Positions 8,202 through 16,576 of a stretch of 64,000 bases of DNA are shown piece after piece. Source of the DNA: Halopelagius inordinatus (GTDB taxonomy: Archaea > Halobacteriota > Halobacteria > Halobacteriales > Haloferacaceae). The stretch is taken from assembly GCF_900113245.1 (NCBI RefSeq), contig NZ_FOOQ01000001.1, positions 434,001 to 498,000 of the forward strand, read 5' to 3'. A program made the translations under genes and the position numbers. Every line of letters begins with the position of its first letter. Position 1 is the stretch's first letter. The notes under the pieces are model-generated. The model did no database searches, had not been told where the DNA came from, and worked only from the letters and a program-made list of their open reading frames with translations.

Positions 8202-8440
8202 GTACTGTCCTTCTAGTCATTTTCTCTCGCGATTTTAACCCCACAGTACGGTATCCATACAATCCATCCCTTTCGCTCATCCCAGGCCCAAAAGGTGTCA
8301 AATCCTACTATTGATGTGAACTATTGAAGCTAATCTCTCAGGGAGCGTGTTATCTCTGTTTCCCAGGCGAATAACAGTCATATTACTGACAGATAGAAGA
8401 GAATATGTTAATTCATCTCCATTTTCAACAATAGAACGCC

Positions 8441-9298
8441 ATGGTAGACGACATGACATACACTGATATAATCAAGAGGTATACACATTACGTGAATAAC
8501 TTCAGTAATGAAGTAGGTACGTTTGGGGAAGAGCCAACTGCCGAGCGCTTACAGGAGAAAGGTAACTACTCTTTGATCGGTATCTCTACTCCTCTATCAA
8601 GGAAATGTCTCCTAGAAAACAATTCTGATAGTCCTGGCATTCGTGATCTCTCTACAGAGACTCTTTCGCTTTTAGCAGTTGCACTAACGCGTCTACTGAG
8701 AATACAGATAGCAGATGATCACATAGAATATTGGGATTATACTACTGAGAGAATATCTGAATGGGATAATTCGTCACGAATTCCCTCATTAGTTTTGAAT
8801 ATAAAATTGATAAACGACCTGAGAAGGATTAAGCAGACGGAGAATACCGAAAGGGATTCTGAAAGTTTAGAACGAGTAGTTCAATATGGGCCTACCGTAT
8901 CACTATATCTCGTGTATCCGACATTAGAGGGGTTAATCAAATACATCTGCCGAGAAGATATTGAGATGAATGGAGAAGTGAAGAAAGGAGGTAAGATCAG
9001 AAAATTAGGTCCAAAATCAGATCCAGAATATTATGAGGAAGAAAAGGTGAGTAGCATCGGGTCGTTACTATGGCATTTGGAAATGGAAGAAGGAGATGAT
9101 ATAGAAAGAACGGCATTAAAAGAGATGAGGAAGAAAATAGGTGAATTGTGGGATATAGATGAAGACTGTGTTTATGGATGGATTGGATCAAATCGAAATG
9201 AATCAGTACACGGTACAGAACGTCCCGGTACTGAATACAGTACAATGATGAACCTGATCTGTCTTGTTAGTTGGATTATTATCCAAAGGGAGACTTGA
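8441..9298 (+). CDS. AT-rich island gene with HEPN RX4H motif, unknown function
   Basis: I do not recognise the family. The 285-residue protein is mostly helical. It carries RNESVHG at residues 252-258, matching the RX4-6H signature of HEPN ribonuclease-fold domains, with Arg252 and His257 as candidate catalytic residues in the usual C-terminal position. A start at Met5 (MTYTD) is possible. Base composition is strikingly AT-rich with non-haloarchaeal codon use, next to an integrase, so recent transfer is likely. HEPN proteins often act as toxins or defence RNases, but no antitoxin or nucleotidyltransferase partner is visible beside it. Confidence 0.7.
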   Translation: MVDDMTYTDIIKRYTHYVNNFSNEVGTFGEEPTAERLQEKGNYSLIGISTPLSRKCLLENNSDSPGIRDLSTETLSLLAVALTRLLRIQIADDHIEYWDYTTERISEWDNSSRIPSLVLNIKLINDLRRIKQTENTERDSESLERVVQYGPTVSLYLVYPTLEGLIKYICREDIEMNGEVKKGGKIRKLGPKSDPEYYEEEKVSSIGSLLWHLEMEEGDDIERTALKEMRKKIGELWDIDEDCVYGWIGSNRNESVHGTERPGTEYSTMMNLICLVSWIIIQRET

Positions 9299-9813
9299 TT
9301 TCCTTTTGCTGATCGAACTTTTCGTTACCTGTCCGTTCAATTGAGTGTGTCTGATCCACCCCTTTGAGGTTCGGTGCGGCGTTGACGACCTTCGACCAGT
9401 TATCGCCTATCGGACCGTCAGTGGCGACCGCTGCTCCTGGACGATCAACCCGTATTGGTGAACCATCACGGCGAACTCGTCTACTTGTTAAGGCAGTTGT
9501 GCGGCACGGTGCCGTAGTCGTCGATCGTTCTCCTTGATAGTCACTGGCTAAGTAACATCATGAACGCCATGCACGAGCCCCCTCAGAAGTGATGCCGTAT
9601 TGATCAAAACTCCACTGTTTTGCGACCTGTCGATTTCCGCCGAGTACTCGTCGAAATCCGCCTTGAACACCACAAGGCATCGTACCGAATCCAGCAATTG
9701 ACACAACTGAGATTCTCGAAATAACCGTCGTAGGCGATCGTAAAAACACGAAGGGTGCCGCCGACGTCCGAGACGGAGCTACGTATTGAAAAGAGTAGTA
9801 GACGGGTAGTCGA
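9299..9813. other. non-coding or decayed stretch within the island
   Basis: No intact gene is supported in these 515 bp. Short protein-like pieces can be read on the minus strand, for example FAVMVHQYGLIVQEQ near 9450-9490 and QWSFDQYGITSEGARAW near 9570-9620, interrupted by stops and frame changes. This is consistent with one or more eroded genes that I cannot name. Confidence 0.4.
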
Positions 9814-12800
9814 TTAGGTGTCTACGACAGAACGCTGCTGTGCTGCGTAGAGGTGTCGAACTGCGCCGACGGTAAAGGCGAGTGCACCGAGGATCATCGG
9901 CGTGTCTCCGAGTGTTCGTGCCCACAGTAGTGTCTGGACGTGATCCTGTTCGTAGAACTCGAGGCTCCGAGCGACGGCATATCCATCCTGATAGGCGGTC
10001 TGTAGCTGCACGAATCCGATAGGGAGCAACGACGCGACGGACATGACGACGAGTCCAACGTTCGTCAGCCAGAACGTTCCGCGGAACCACGTCGGATCCC
10101 ACGCGGCTTCGGGCGTGACGACGCGCAGAATATACGTGCCGAGACCGAGCGCGAGTAGACCGAACGCGCCGAAAAGCGAGGTGTGAGCGTGTGCAACGGT
10201 CAGGTAGGTCCCGTGTTCGTAGTAGTTGATAAGCGGGAGGTTGATGAAGAAGCCGAGTACTCCACCGCCCACGAAGTTCCAAATGCTACTGCCGACGATG
10301 AACAAGAGCGGTATCGTGTAGGGGAACGCCTCGTCTTGAGCTTTCAGCGACCGATATTCGCCGAAGCTTCGATAGAGGACGAACACGAGCGGGACGAATT
10401 CGAGGGTCGAGAAGGTCGTTCCGAGCGGGACCCAGAAGTCGGGGAGACCAACCCACCAGTAGTGGTGAGAGACGCCGACGATTCCCGCCGCCATGATCGT
10501 GAACACCTCGAAGAAAATCGCTTTTTCTGCGTCAGCTCTCTCGAGGAGATCCATCGACACCAGTGCGACGGAAATCACGGCGGTAACGAAGAACTCGAAG
10601 ACGCCCTCGACCCACATGTGAACGACCCACCAGCGCCAAAACTCCGTGACCGCCATGTTCGTCTCGGGCGTGTAAAGCATGCTCGCGGCGAACATGAGCG
10701 CGATCGAGCCGCCAGCGTAGGTCATGAAGTGACCCAAGCCGGTCAGCGGTTCGTCCAGTTGGCGGACGCTACGGAGCACTAACCACGTCCAACCGGCGAA
10801 GGCGCCGAGCAGCCCGACCTTCCAGAGTCGGCCGACTTCGAGGTACTCGAGACCCTCAGAGCCGAGCAACCACCAGAGATCACCGTCCTCGGGCGAACCG
10901 AGTTTGCCGTGTGTTCCGAGCCAGACGCCCGTGAACGCGCCGACTGTCGCGAATACGAGCACGCCGAGTAGTGCAGTCGTACCTTCGGCCTGCCACGGCG
11001 GATCGCGATCGCTGAACAGTCCTGGCAGGAACAGCCCGCCCGCGAGCCACAGCGTCGTGATCCAGAGGATACCGAGGTTCACGTGCCAAGCACGACCGAG
11101 GGAGAACGGCACCAGCGAAACGATGTCGATTCCGAGTGCGTCCCCTATCCCGTAGAACCCGGTTCGTTCGACGTAGTAGTGGGCGAGCAGCGCACCGATC
11201 AGCGCTTGTGCGGCGAACAGCGCCCCTGCGACGGGGACGTACCACGCTGCAGCGTACTGGGTCGGTGTTATCGATACGTCATCGGGGGACGGGACGTCGA
11301 TAATCTCGGTCGTCGGTTCGGCGAAATCGAGCGAGTGGTACGCCCAGACGCCGGCGCCGCCGCCAGCGATGAGGAGGATGACGCTGATCGTGCTCCAGAC
11401 CAGTACCTGTCCGGTGGGTCGGTTCCCGGTTCCGGGCACGTACGGCCAGTCGTTCGTATAGGAGTGGTCCGAGCCGGGCCGGTTGGTGTGAGACATCCAC
11501 GCCGTCCAACACGCGAAATCAGCGATTCGTCTGGCGTGATCGGCCGATCTGACGAACTTCGACGGAATCCCTCGTTCGGGTGAGCCGCCGTAGTACCGGT
11601 CGACGTACTGGTCCCGAATACGGTGATGTGCATAGGCTTCGGCCGCTGAGTACTGGATAACGGGCCCCTCCGGAGCATCCGCGTCGAGTTCCCGTTCGAC
11701 GCGTTCTGCGATGACTGCCTGCTCGTCATCGTCGACTGCGTCGAACGAATCAGCACCTCGCTGACGAGCGTAATACTCACGCATGAACTCGGCTTTCAAC
11801 GCCAGCGCATCGGCGGTGAGGTCGACCCCGAAGTACGAGCCGTTACCGAGGATCGAGCCCAGGTTCATGAGCCCGTTTGCCTGAAACGCCTTCTTGCCGA
11901 GTTGCACTTGCTCGTCCGTGACGATCAGATCCCCGTCCGGTCCGCGAATCTCGTCGGGAATCGGTGGTGCGCGCTCGTGGGATACCCACGCTCCGAGGCC
12001 CATCGCGACGAGATTAGCGACGAAGAGCGCGACGAGCGCCAGTGATCCGGTCGACTGTGGCCGGAGCGCCGCGAGATCGACACCTCCGTCGCCGTCTCCT
12101 GTTTCCAGTACCAGATTTGAGAGGAGTTCGAACAAGACGCGCTCTGGTGTTGCGGTTCCGGTACCTCCGTTAGTCAGACTCCCCGCCAGGGCCGAGAGCG
12201 TACGGGCGAGTGCACCATCACCGACCACGTCGTCTGAGAGGAGCGCCGTTGCCGCAAGCGCCGTCGCAGCCGACGGTCGACCAGCCTTCCGGTCGGACAC
12301 TATCTCGGTCGCGTCGCTCGATCGGGTACCCGCGCTCTGTGAGCGCTCAGTTCCGGCCACGTCGCGCGACCGGTTATCGACTATCTGCGGTAGTTCCTGG
12401 GTCAGCGCTCGTTCGAGTTCGTGACCGACAGTCACGGCGTCCCGTTGGAGGGCATCTTCGAGAACGCGGTCGAGGGGTTGACCCGTCTCGATATTCAGTT
12501 CTGCACAGAGATGTGAGTACGCTTCCGTGAACCCGTGGTCGACTGTCTCCGACGCGTCTGACTCCGAGCACGCGTCCGACTCCGCCGATGGCCGTCTCGA
12601 ATCGTCGGCAACGAACTGCTCGAGTAGTTCGTCCGTACTCGCGGTAGTCTCTGAGGCCAACTGGTTTCGGAGCGCTGTCAGTGTCTCGTCGTCGAGACGG
12701 GCTGCATTCAGGTCGTACCGCCGCAGGAACGACTCGAACGAATCGTCGGTGTTTAGATTTAGGTCGGACTGTTCACGGAGTTCGTCGACGGTTCGGTCCA

Positions 12801-13071
12801 GAACTCGTTCACACAGTTCGTTGACGGCTCGCTCGACGAGTCGTTCGCTGATGCCAGTCTCAGTTTCGGCCTCAGATTGCGCTCGTAGTTCGTCTATACC
12901 CCGATCGATCGCGTCGGCGACTTGCTCACCAGCCGTACGACGGACTCGCGTCGAAAAGCCGTTGACCGTCTCTTTTCTTGCTTTGAGACGATCTGTCACG
13001 TAATCGGTCGGATCGTGTGTCTCTGTTCCGCCGGACGAATCGCCTGTTGACAGAACACTCGTTATATCCAT
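9814..13071 (-). CDS. norB: quinol-dependent NO reductase (qNOR) with a ~340-residue N-terminal extension
   Basis: The C-terminal ~745 residues form a complete single-subunit qNOR, reducing 2 NO to N2O with quinol electrons in the membrane. TM1 starts near residue 342. It is followed by the cytochrome-c-like periplasmic domain region (LGKKAFQANGLMNLGSILG), where no CxxCH is visible, as expected of qNOR. Ligand candidates are His663 (RAWHVN), His818 and Glu822 (VHMWVEGVFE), His869/870 (SHHYWWVG) and His961/963 (AHAHTS). The start MDITSVLSTG follows GGGAGAGATC. Before TM1 lie ~340 polar, mainly helical residues rich in DELREQ-like segments, which ordinary qNORs of ~750 residues lack. They have no motif I know. 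Confidence 0.92.
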   Translation of the reverse strand: MDITSVLSTGDSSGGTETHDPTDYVTDRLKARKETVNGFSTRVRRTAGEQVADAIDRGIDELRAQSEAETETGISERLVERAVNELCERVLDRTVDELREQSDLNLNTDDSFESFLRRYDLNAARLDDETLTALRNQLASETTASTDELLEQFVADDSRRPSAESDACSESDASETVDHGFTEAYSHLCAELNIETGQPLDRVLEDALQRDAVTVGHELERALTQELPQIVDNRSRDVAGTERSQSAGTRSSDATEIVSDRKAGRPSAATALAATALLSDDVVGDGALARTLSALAGSLTNGGTGTATPERVLFELLSNLVLETGDGDGGVDLAALRPQSTGSLALVALFVANLVAMGLGAWVSHERAPPIPDEIRGPDGDLIVTDEQVQLGKKAFQANGLMNLGSILGNGSYFGVDLTADALALKAEFMREYYARQRGADSFDAVDDDEQAVIAERVERELDADAPEGPVIQYSAAEAYAHHRIRDQYVDRYYGGSPERGIPSKFVRSADHARRIADFACWTAWMSHTNRPGSDHSYTNDWPYVPGTGNRPTGQVLVWSTISVILLIAGGGAGVWAYHSLDFAEPTTEIIDVPSPDDVSITPTQYAAAWYVPVAGALFAAQALIGALLAHYYVERTGFYGIGDALGIDIVSLVPFSLGRAWHVNLGILWITTLWLAGGLFLPGLFSDRDPPWQAEGTTALLGVLVFATVGAFTGVWLGTHGKLGSPEDGDLWWLLGSEGLEYLEVGRLWKVGLLGAFAGWTWLVLRSVRQLDEPLTGLGHFMTYAGGSIALMFAASMLYTPETNMAVTEFWRWWVVHMWVEGVFEFFVTAVISVALVSMDLLERADAEKAIFFEVFTIMAAGIVGVSHHYWWVGLPDFWVPLGTTFSTLEFVPLVFVLYRSFGEYRSLKAQDEAFPYTIPLLFIVGSSIWNFVGGGVLGFFINLPLINYYEHGTYLTVAHAHTSLFGAFGLLALGLGTYILRVVTPEAAWDPTWFRGTFWLTNVGLVVMSVASLLPIGFVQLQTAYQDGYAVARSLEFYEQDHVQTLLWARTLGDTPMILGALAFTVGAVRHLYAAQQRSVVDT

Positions 13072-13128
13072 GATCTCTCCCTGTGTCCTGGTAACTAGTC
13101 TCAAAACTGTCGGATAACGGTGTGCCCG

Positions 13129-13137
13129 ATATATGCA
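13129..13137 (-). promoter_or_regulatory. candidate TATA box for norB
   Basis: On the minus strand GCATATATC lies about 58-66 nt before the norB ATG, which predicts a leader of about 30-35 nt containing the GGGAGAG ribosome-binding site. No clear dyad operator is seen next to it. Confidence 0.45.
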
Positions 13138-13421
13138 AGTAAAGGCGGTCGATCGGGCAGTTACCGTCGATAGATCTGGCTTGGATGCTCACTATCGAGG
13201 AGACACGAGTCATCGAAGTCGGCGACGAGATCTGCTTGGAGGCTATTTATCGATGCAACTTTTGTACTGAACGGTTGTCGGTCTGCTGTACTGAGCGGTC
13301 GGGCCCAAAGGTGAGATACTCCTCGGGACCTCCATCGTCATCCGCACACGCCCTCCCACTAATGGGGCGTGAGCCATCAGAGACGGTGATACTGTCGATA
13401 GAAGACACCGGGGTGATCGTA
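13138..13421. other. island stretch without a supported gene
   Basis: Small open frames exist on both strands (for example 13247-13453 minus), but none has a recognisable domain or a convincing start. The region lies between norB and an integrase remnant and may be decayed sequence. Confidence 0.4.
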
Positions 13422-13474
13422 CGGATGGAACCTGACAGTTGGAACGCGAGCACGGCAAGTACTACGTGGGCTAC
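13422..13474 (+). pseudogene. remnant of a second integrase C-terminus
   Basis: These 53 bp match the 3' end of the intact integrase (8145-8198) at about 49 of 54 positions, with one deleted base that breaks the frame after RMEPD. The rest of that gene is gone. It marks an older or recombined copy of the same kind of element inside the island. Confidence 0.75.
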
Positions 13475-13538
13475 GGAGTCCCGCCGTTTCGGTCGGGTTT
13501 CTCGGGAATTTAGACTCCCCGCGCGCGGTTCTTGGAGG

Positions 13539-13853
13539 TCAATCTAACCGATGTCGCTCTCCTCGCCGCTCCCGTCGCACGATCCCGCCAGCGAACAGTC
13601 GGAGTTTGTCGACGGGGTCCGACTCCGTCTCGTACGTTTCGACTCGGAGGTCCCACCGCACCTTCGCCGATCGGATCATCGCGCTCGTGACGTCGTCTTC
13701 GTGAGCGAAGAGCAGCCGTTCGCCGTGCGTCTCCGAGAGCGCTTCGAGGATGCTTGCGGCCTCTTCTCCGACGCCGAAGTTGTGTCCGAGGAACGGTAGT
13801 ACGAACGCAGTCGCGTTGCTACGTCTCGTGTACTCGGTGCTCTGCGTGGCCCA
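13539..13853 (-). pseudogene. truncated DUF7509-like fragment
   Basis: A minus-strand frame open between stops, with no start codon, reads RSNATAFVLPFLGHNFGVGE, then HGERLLFAHEDDVTSAMIRS and a FAGGIVRRER tail. This resembles the C-terminal half of haloarchaeal DUF7509 proteins as I recall them. The N-terminal half is missing behind a stop, so the gene is probably dead. The family name is from memory and should be verified. Confidence 0.5.
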
Positions 13854-13991
13854 TCACGTGCCGCAGACGGTGGACGTCCGAGACAGTCCACGGAACGGTC
13901 GCCACTCGGTCGTTCTCACCGTACGAAATCGACTATCGACTACTGCACAACAGACTAGAGTTATCAGCATTAGTGAAAAACGTGGTGACAG

Positions 13992-14624
13992 ATGAACACC
14001 CAGATCACCTTCGTGCTCGACTCGTCGGGATCGATGAACTCGATCGCTGACGATACTAGAGGCGGTTTCAACGCGTTCCTCGACGATCAGCGCGGCGAGG
14101 CGGGCACGGCGACGGTCACGCTGTACGATTTCAATACGACCGTCGACCGGGTGTACGAGGGGTATCCCGTCACCGATGCCCCCGAACTCGACGACGAGAA
14201 CTACAAGCCGGGCGGACAGACGGCGTTGTACGACGCTATCGCCCGGGCCGTCGACGAGACTGCCAAGAACATCTCCGGGATCGACCCGGTCGAACGACCC
14301 GACAAGGTCATCATCGTGGTGCTGACCGACGGGAAGGAGAACGCCTCCGAGACGCCTCAGGAGGCCGTTCGCGGCCGCGTCGAACACCGCCAGGAGGCCG
14401 ACGATTGGGAGTTCTTGTTCATCGGCGCGAATCAGGACGCCGTGCTGACCGCCGAGAGAATGGGCATCGAACGGGAGAGGTCGCTGACCATGGCTCACGA
14501 CGGTGAAGGGACCAGAGACGCCTACCGGTCCACGTCCGAAACCATCAGCGAGGCCCGATCGAACGGTACTATGAGCGGATTCGACGAAGCGGACCGCCAG
14601 CGTCAGGAGCGACCCGGGAACTAA
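13992..14624 (+). CDS. stand-alone von Willebrand factor A domain protein
   Basis: This 210-residue protein is almost entirely one vWA domain with a complete metal-ion-dependent adhesion site: DSSGS (Asp10, Ser12, Ser14), Thr77 in GGQTALYD and Asp113 in LTDGKEN. It has no signal peptide or membrane segment, so it is cytoplasmic. vWA proteins commonly partner with MoxR-type AAA ATPases or act in phage- or tellurite-type stress systems, but no such partner lies nearby. GGTGAC just before the ATG serves as ribosome-binding site. It is the best-preserved gene in the right half of the island. Confidence 0.85.
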   Translation: MNTQITFVLDSSGSMNSIADDTRGGFNAFLDDQRGEAGTATVTLYDFNTTVDRVYEGYPVTDAPELDDENYKPGGQTALYDAIARAVDETAKNISGIDPVERPDKVIIVVLTDGKENASETPQEAVRGRVEHRQEADDWEFLFIGANQDAVLTAERMGIERERSLTMAHDGEGTRDAYRSTSETISEARSNGTMSGFDEADRQRQERPGN

Positions 14625-14723
14625 CGCCTACAGAGACCCCTTCAATCGCAGTTTTCCGTCTCGAAAGACAGATAAGAGAGTCGCAGGCTTCGATATCGGT
14701 AGTCTATCCTCGACTTCCTCTCT

Positions 14724-15206
14724 CTACGTTCCCCGTCGTCTCCAGGCCTGGACCACCTTCCAGAGGCTCCGGACACCGATTGCTGCGATGAACGAACCTA
14801 TCGCCGTGAAGGCTAATAGCTCCATTAAACCACCCAACGAGGGCCTCCCTCTCAACGTGGACGCTGTGAGGAGATTCCAGAGCCACACTCCGAATAGATA
14901 CGTCACGAAAACCCCGACCAACAGCAACACTACCCCCGAAACGACGTCCACGACCGGATCCGTACCGTCGGAATACCTCCCCACCGCGACGGTACCGACG
15001 ATTGCAAACACCAATCCGAACCCCGTCGCTGAGAGCGTCACATTCCGCAACGACTCGTCCGTCTGGCAGCGCTCCCGTACCACCTCTCCATCGACTCTCG
15101 TTTCCGTGCACGTCGTCGTGGGAACCATCGTGCTTCCTACGACTCCTGCGACGCCGACGAGGATTAGCGAGGTTGCAACTGCAGTTTTCACGGCCGAGGA
15201 CACCAT
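14724..15206 (-). CDS. small four-TM membrane protein, unknown function
   Basis: The 160-residue protein has predicted membrane segments near residues 7-27, 58-77, 87-112 and 126-146. A loop with two Cys (TTTC and ERC) between TM1 and TM2 is probably external and may form a disulfide. It ends in a short basic tail (WRRRGT). No family is recognised. It is the last gene before the right island boundary. Confidence 0.75.
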   Translation of the reverse strand: MVSSAVKTAVATSLILVGVAGVVGSTMVPTTTCTETRVDGEVVRERCQTDESLRNVTLSATGFGLVFAIVGTVAVGRYSDGTDPVVDVVSGVVLLLVGVFVTYLFGVWLWNLLTASTLRGRPSLGGLMELLAFTAIGSFIAAIGVRSLWKVVQAWRRRGT

Positions 15207-15298
15207 GTCCTACGATAGCACACTCTACGATCAAATAACCTCTCTCGGTACCCGTCGAGAAACCGAGGATGTCGCCGAACGTCCGCGCCGAGGATCGG

Positions 15299-15389
15299 TC
15301 TCACAACCGAGTGGTCGATGTGCGAACGAAGTGAGCGGGGAGTAGTCGGGGCGTCAGGTCCGACGTACGTTCGAATCCGTCAGGGCTCA
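15299..15389 (+). repeat. right-end tRNA(CAU) remnants (att-like)
   Basis: CTCACAACCGAGTGGTCGATG (15300-15320) copies the anticodon arm and variable part of the tRNA with one mismatch. After a 48-bp insert holding the CGAACGAAGTGAGCG linker (15323-15337), GTTCGAATCCGTCAGGGCTC (15369 on) copies the T arm and acceptor with one mismatch. Together they are a split, mutated 3' half of the tRNA at 7044-7118. Confidence 0.8.
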
Positions 15390-15447
15390 GACCGAGTGGG
15401 CGCCAGTTAGGCCGACCTACTTTGAGCCGTCGGGCGCTATATCCCCT

Positions 15448-16491
15448 ATGGGATCTTTTGAATCTACGGAGAGCGGTGACCCGGACGGAGACGAACTGTC
15501 GGGACCGATCGGCCGCGCTATCGAGTGGGTCAAGGTGGGCGGCGACCGGTTACTCCTCACGGTCGGAATCTCCGCACTGATATTCGCGTTTCTCCTCGTC
15601 CTCCACGCTCTCGGCGTCGTCGAGTTCAAGAACGCAAACTCGGTCACGCGGTTGGCGAGCGGGATGATCGCGGGGTCGTTCTCTCTCGTCACGCTCGTCG
15701 TCTCGGTCAACCAACTGATCCTCTCGCAGGAGTTCACCCCGGCGGGCGAGCACCGCGACCAGTTCGAGGGCGTGATGCAGTTCCGACGGGACATAGAGGA
15801 CCGAAGCCACGTACCGACCGCACCGGTAGAACCGGCGCGGATGATGACGGTGATCGCGGAGGCGATCGTCAGTCAGGCGGAGACGCTCGCCGACGCGGTC
15901 TCGGACCACCCGGACGAGGAGTTCGAGAGGCGAGTGACGGAGTACACAGAGCGTCTCGCCGAGAGGACCGAACGGTTCGACGAGCGGTTAGATCCCTCGA
16001 AGGTGGACGCGTTCGACGCACTCTCCGCGGCGGTGACGTACAACGACGGCTGGCAGATATCCGCCGTTCGCTCCCTTCGCAACGGCGCGCCGGAACTCAC
16101 AGCGGAGACGGAGAGGGAGTTCGACGAACTGGTAGACAGGTTGCGGTTGTTCAGCACCGCCCAGGAGCATTTCAAAACGGTCTATCTGCAACGCGAGCTC
16201 ACCCGGTTCTCGCAACTCACGATCTACTGCGGCGTTCCCGCGGTCGTGTCTGCGGCGCTTATCATCCTCGTCCACGGCGATATCGGCGGTGCGACGATCG
16301 AGATCGGATACGTGCCGTACGTGACGTCGTTTCTCGTGACGGTCGTACTCGTTCCGCTCGTCTTGCTCTCGGTGTACATCCTCCGAACGGCGACGATAAC
16401 TCGTCAAACCTCGACCACGGGTCCGCTGTTGTTGGAGGAACCGACCAGAGAACGACCGGGAGACGTGACCGCGAACGACGCGGACCGGTAG
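15448..16491 (+). CDS. four-TM membrane protein with cytoplasmic coiled domain, unknown function
   Basis: In this 347-residue protein, two hydrophobic helices lie near residues 35-57 and 68-92. A long charged helical region of about 150 residues (MMTVIAEAIVSQ...EREFDELVDRLRLFS) follows, then two more helices near 255-275 and 287-310. The arrangement recalls sensor-like or channel-like haloarchaeal membrane proteins, but I recognise no named family. It lies just outside the island boundary. Confidence 0.75.
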   Translation: MGSFESTESGDPDGDELSGPIGRAIEWVKVGGDRLLLTVGISALIFAFLLVLHALGVVEFKNANSVTRLASGMIAGSFSLVTLVVSVNQLILSQEFTPAGEHRDQFEGVMQFRRDIEDRSHVPTAPVEPARMMTVIAEAIVSQAETLADAVSDHPDEEFERRVTEYTERLAERTERFDERLDPSKVDAFDALSAAVTYNDGWQISAVRSLRNGAPELTAETEREFDELVDRLRLFSTAQEHFKTVYLQRELTRFSQLTIYCGVPAVVSAALIILVHGDIGGATIEIGYVPYVTSFLVTVVLVPLVLLSVYILRTATITRQTSTTGPLLLEEPTRERPGDVTANDADR

Positions 16492-16576
16492 CTCCGACGG
16501 AGGCTCTCACCCGCCGCCCTCGCCGCCCACTCGTCTGGCCGGTCGGCGGTTCCGGGTGCCGTCTACGGCTGAGGCC

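Larger units (their letters stand above)
7119..15389. mobile_element. integrated genomic island in the CAU tRNA (partly decayed)
   Basis: The island begins at the tRNA 3' end and closes with tRNA remnants at 15299-15389. The first gene is a tyrosine recombinase. Cargo includes an AT-rich HEPN-motif gene, an NO reductase and a vWA protein, mixed with gene fragments. A broken second integrase tail (13422-13474) and an extra tRNA 3' end copy (7200-7221) suggest at least two insertion events. The exact number and nesting of elements is inference. Confidence 0.7.

Noticed and set aside
9558-9749. 63-codon minus-strand frame in the island gap
   Set aside because: It is too short and partly protein-like only at its end; it is flanked by stops, so described as possible decay rather than a gene.
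13185-13547. 120-codon plus-strand frame upstream of norB
   Set aside because: It runs through the integrase remnant out of frame and opposite the DUF7509-like fragment; it has no domain.
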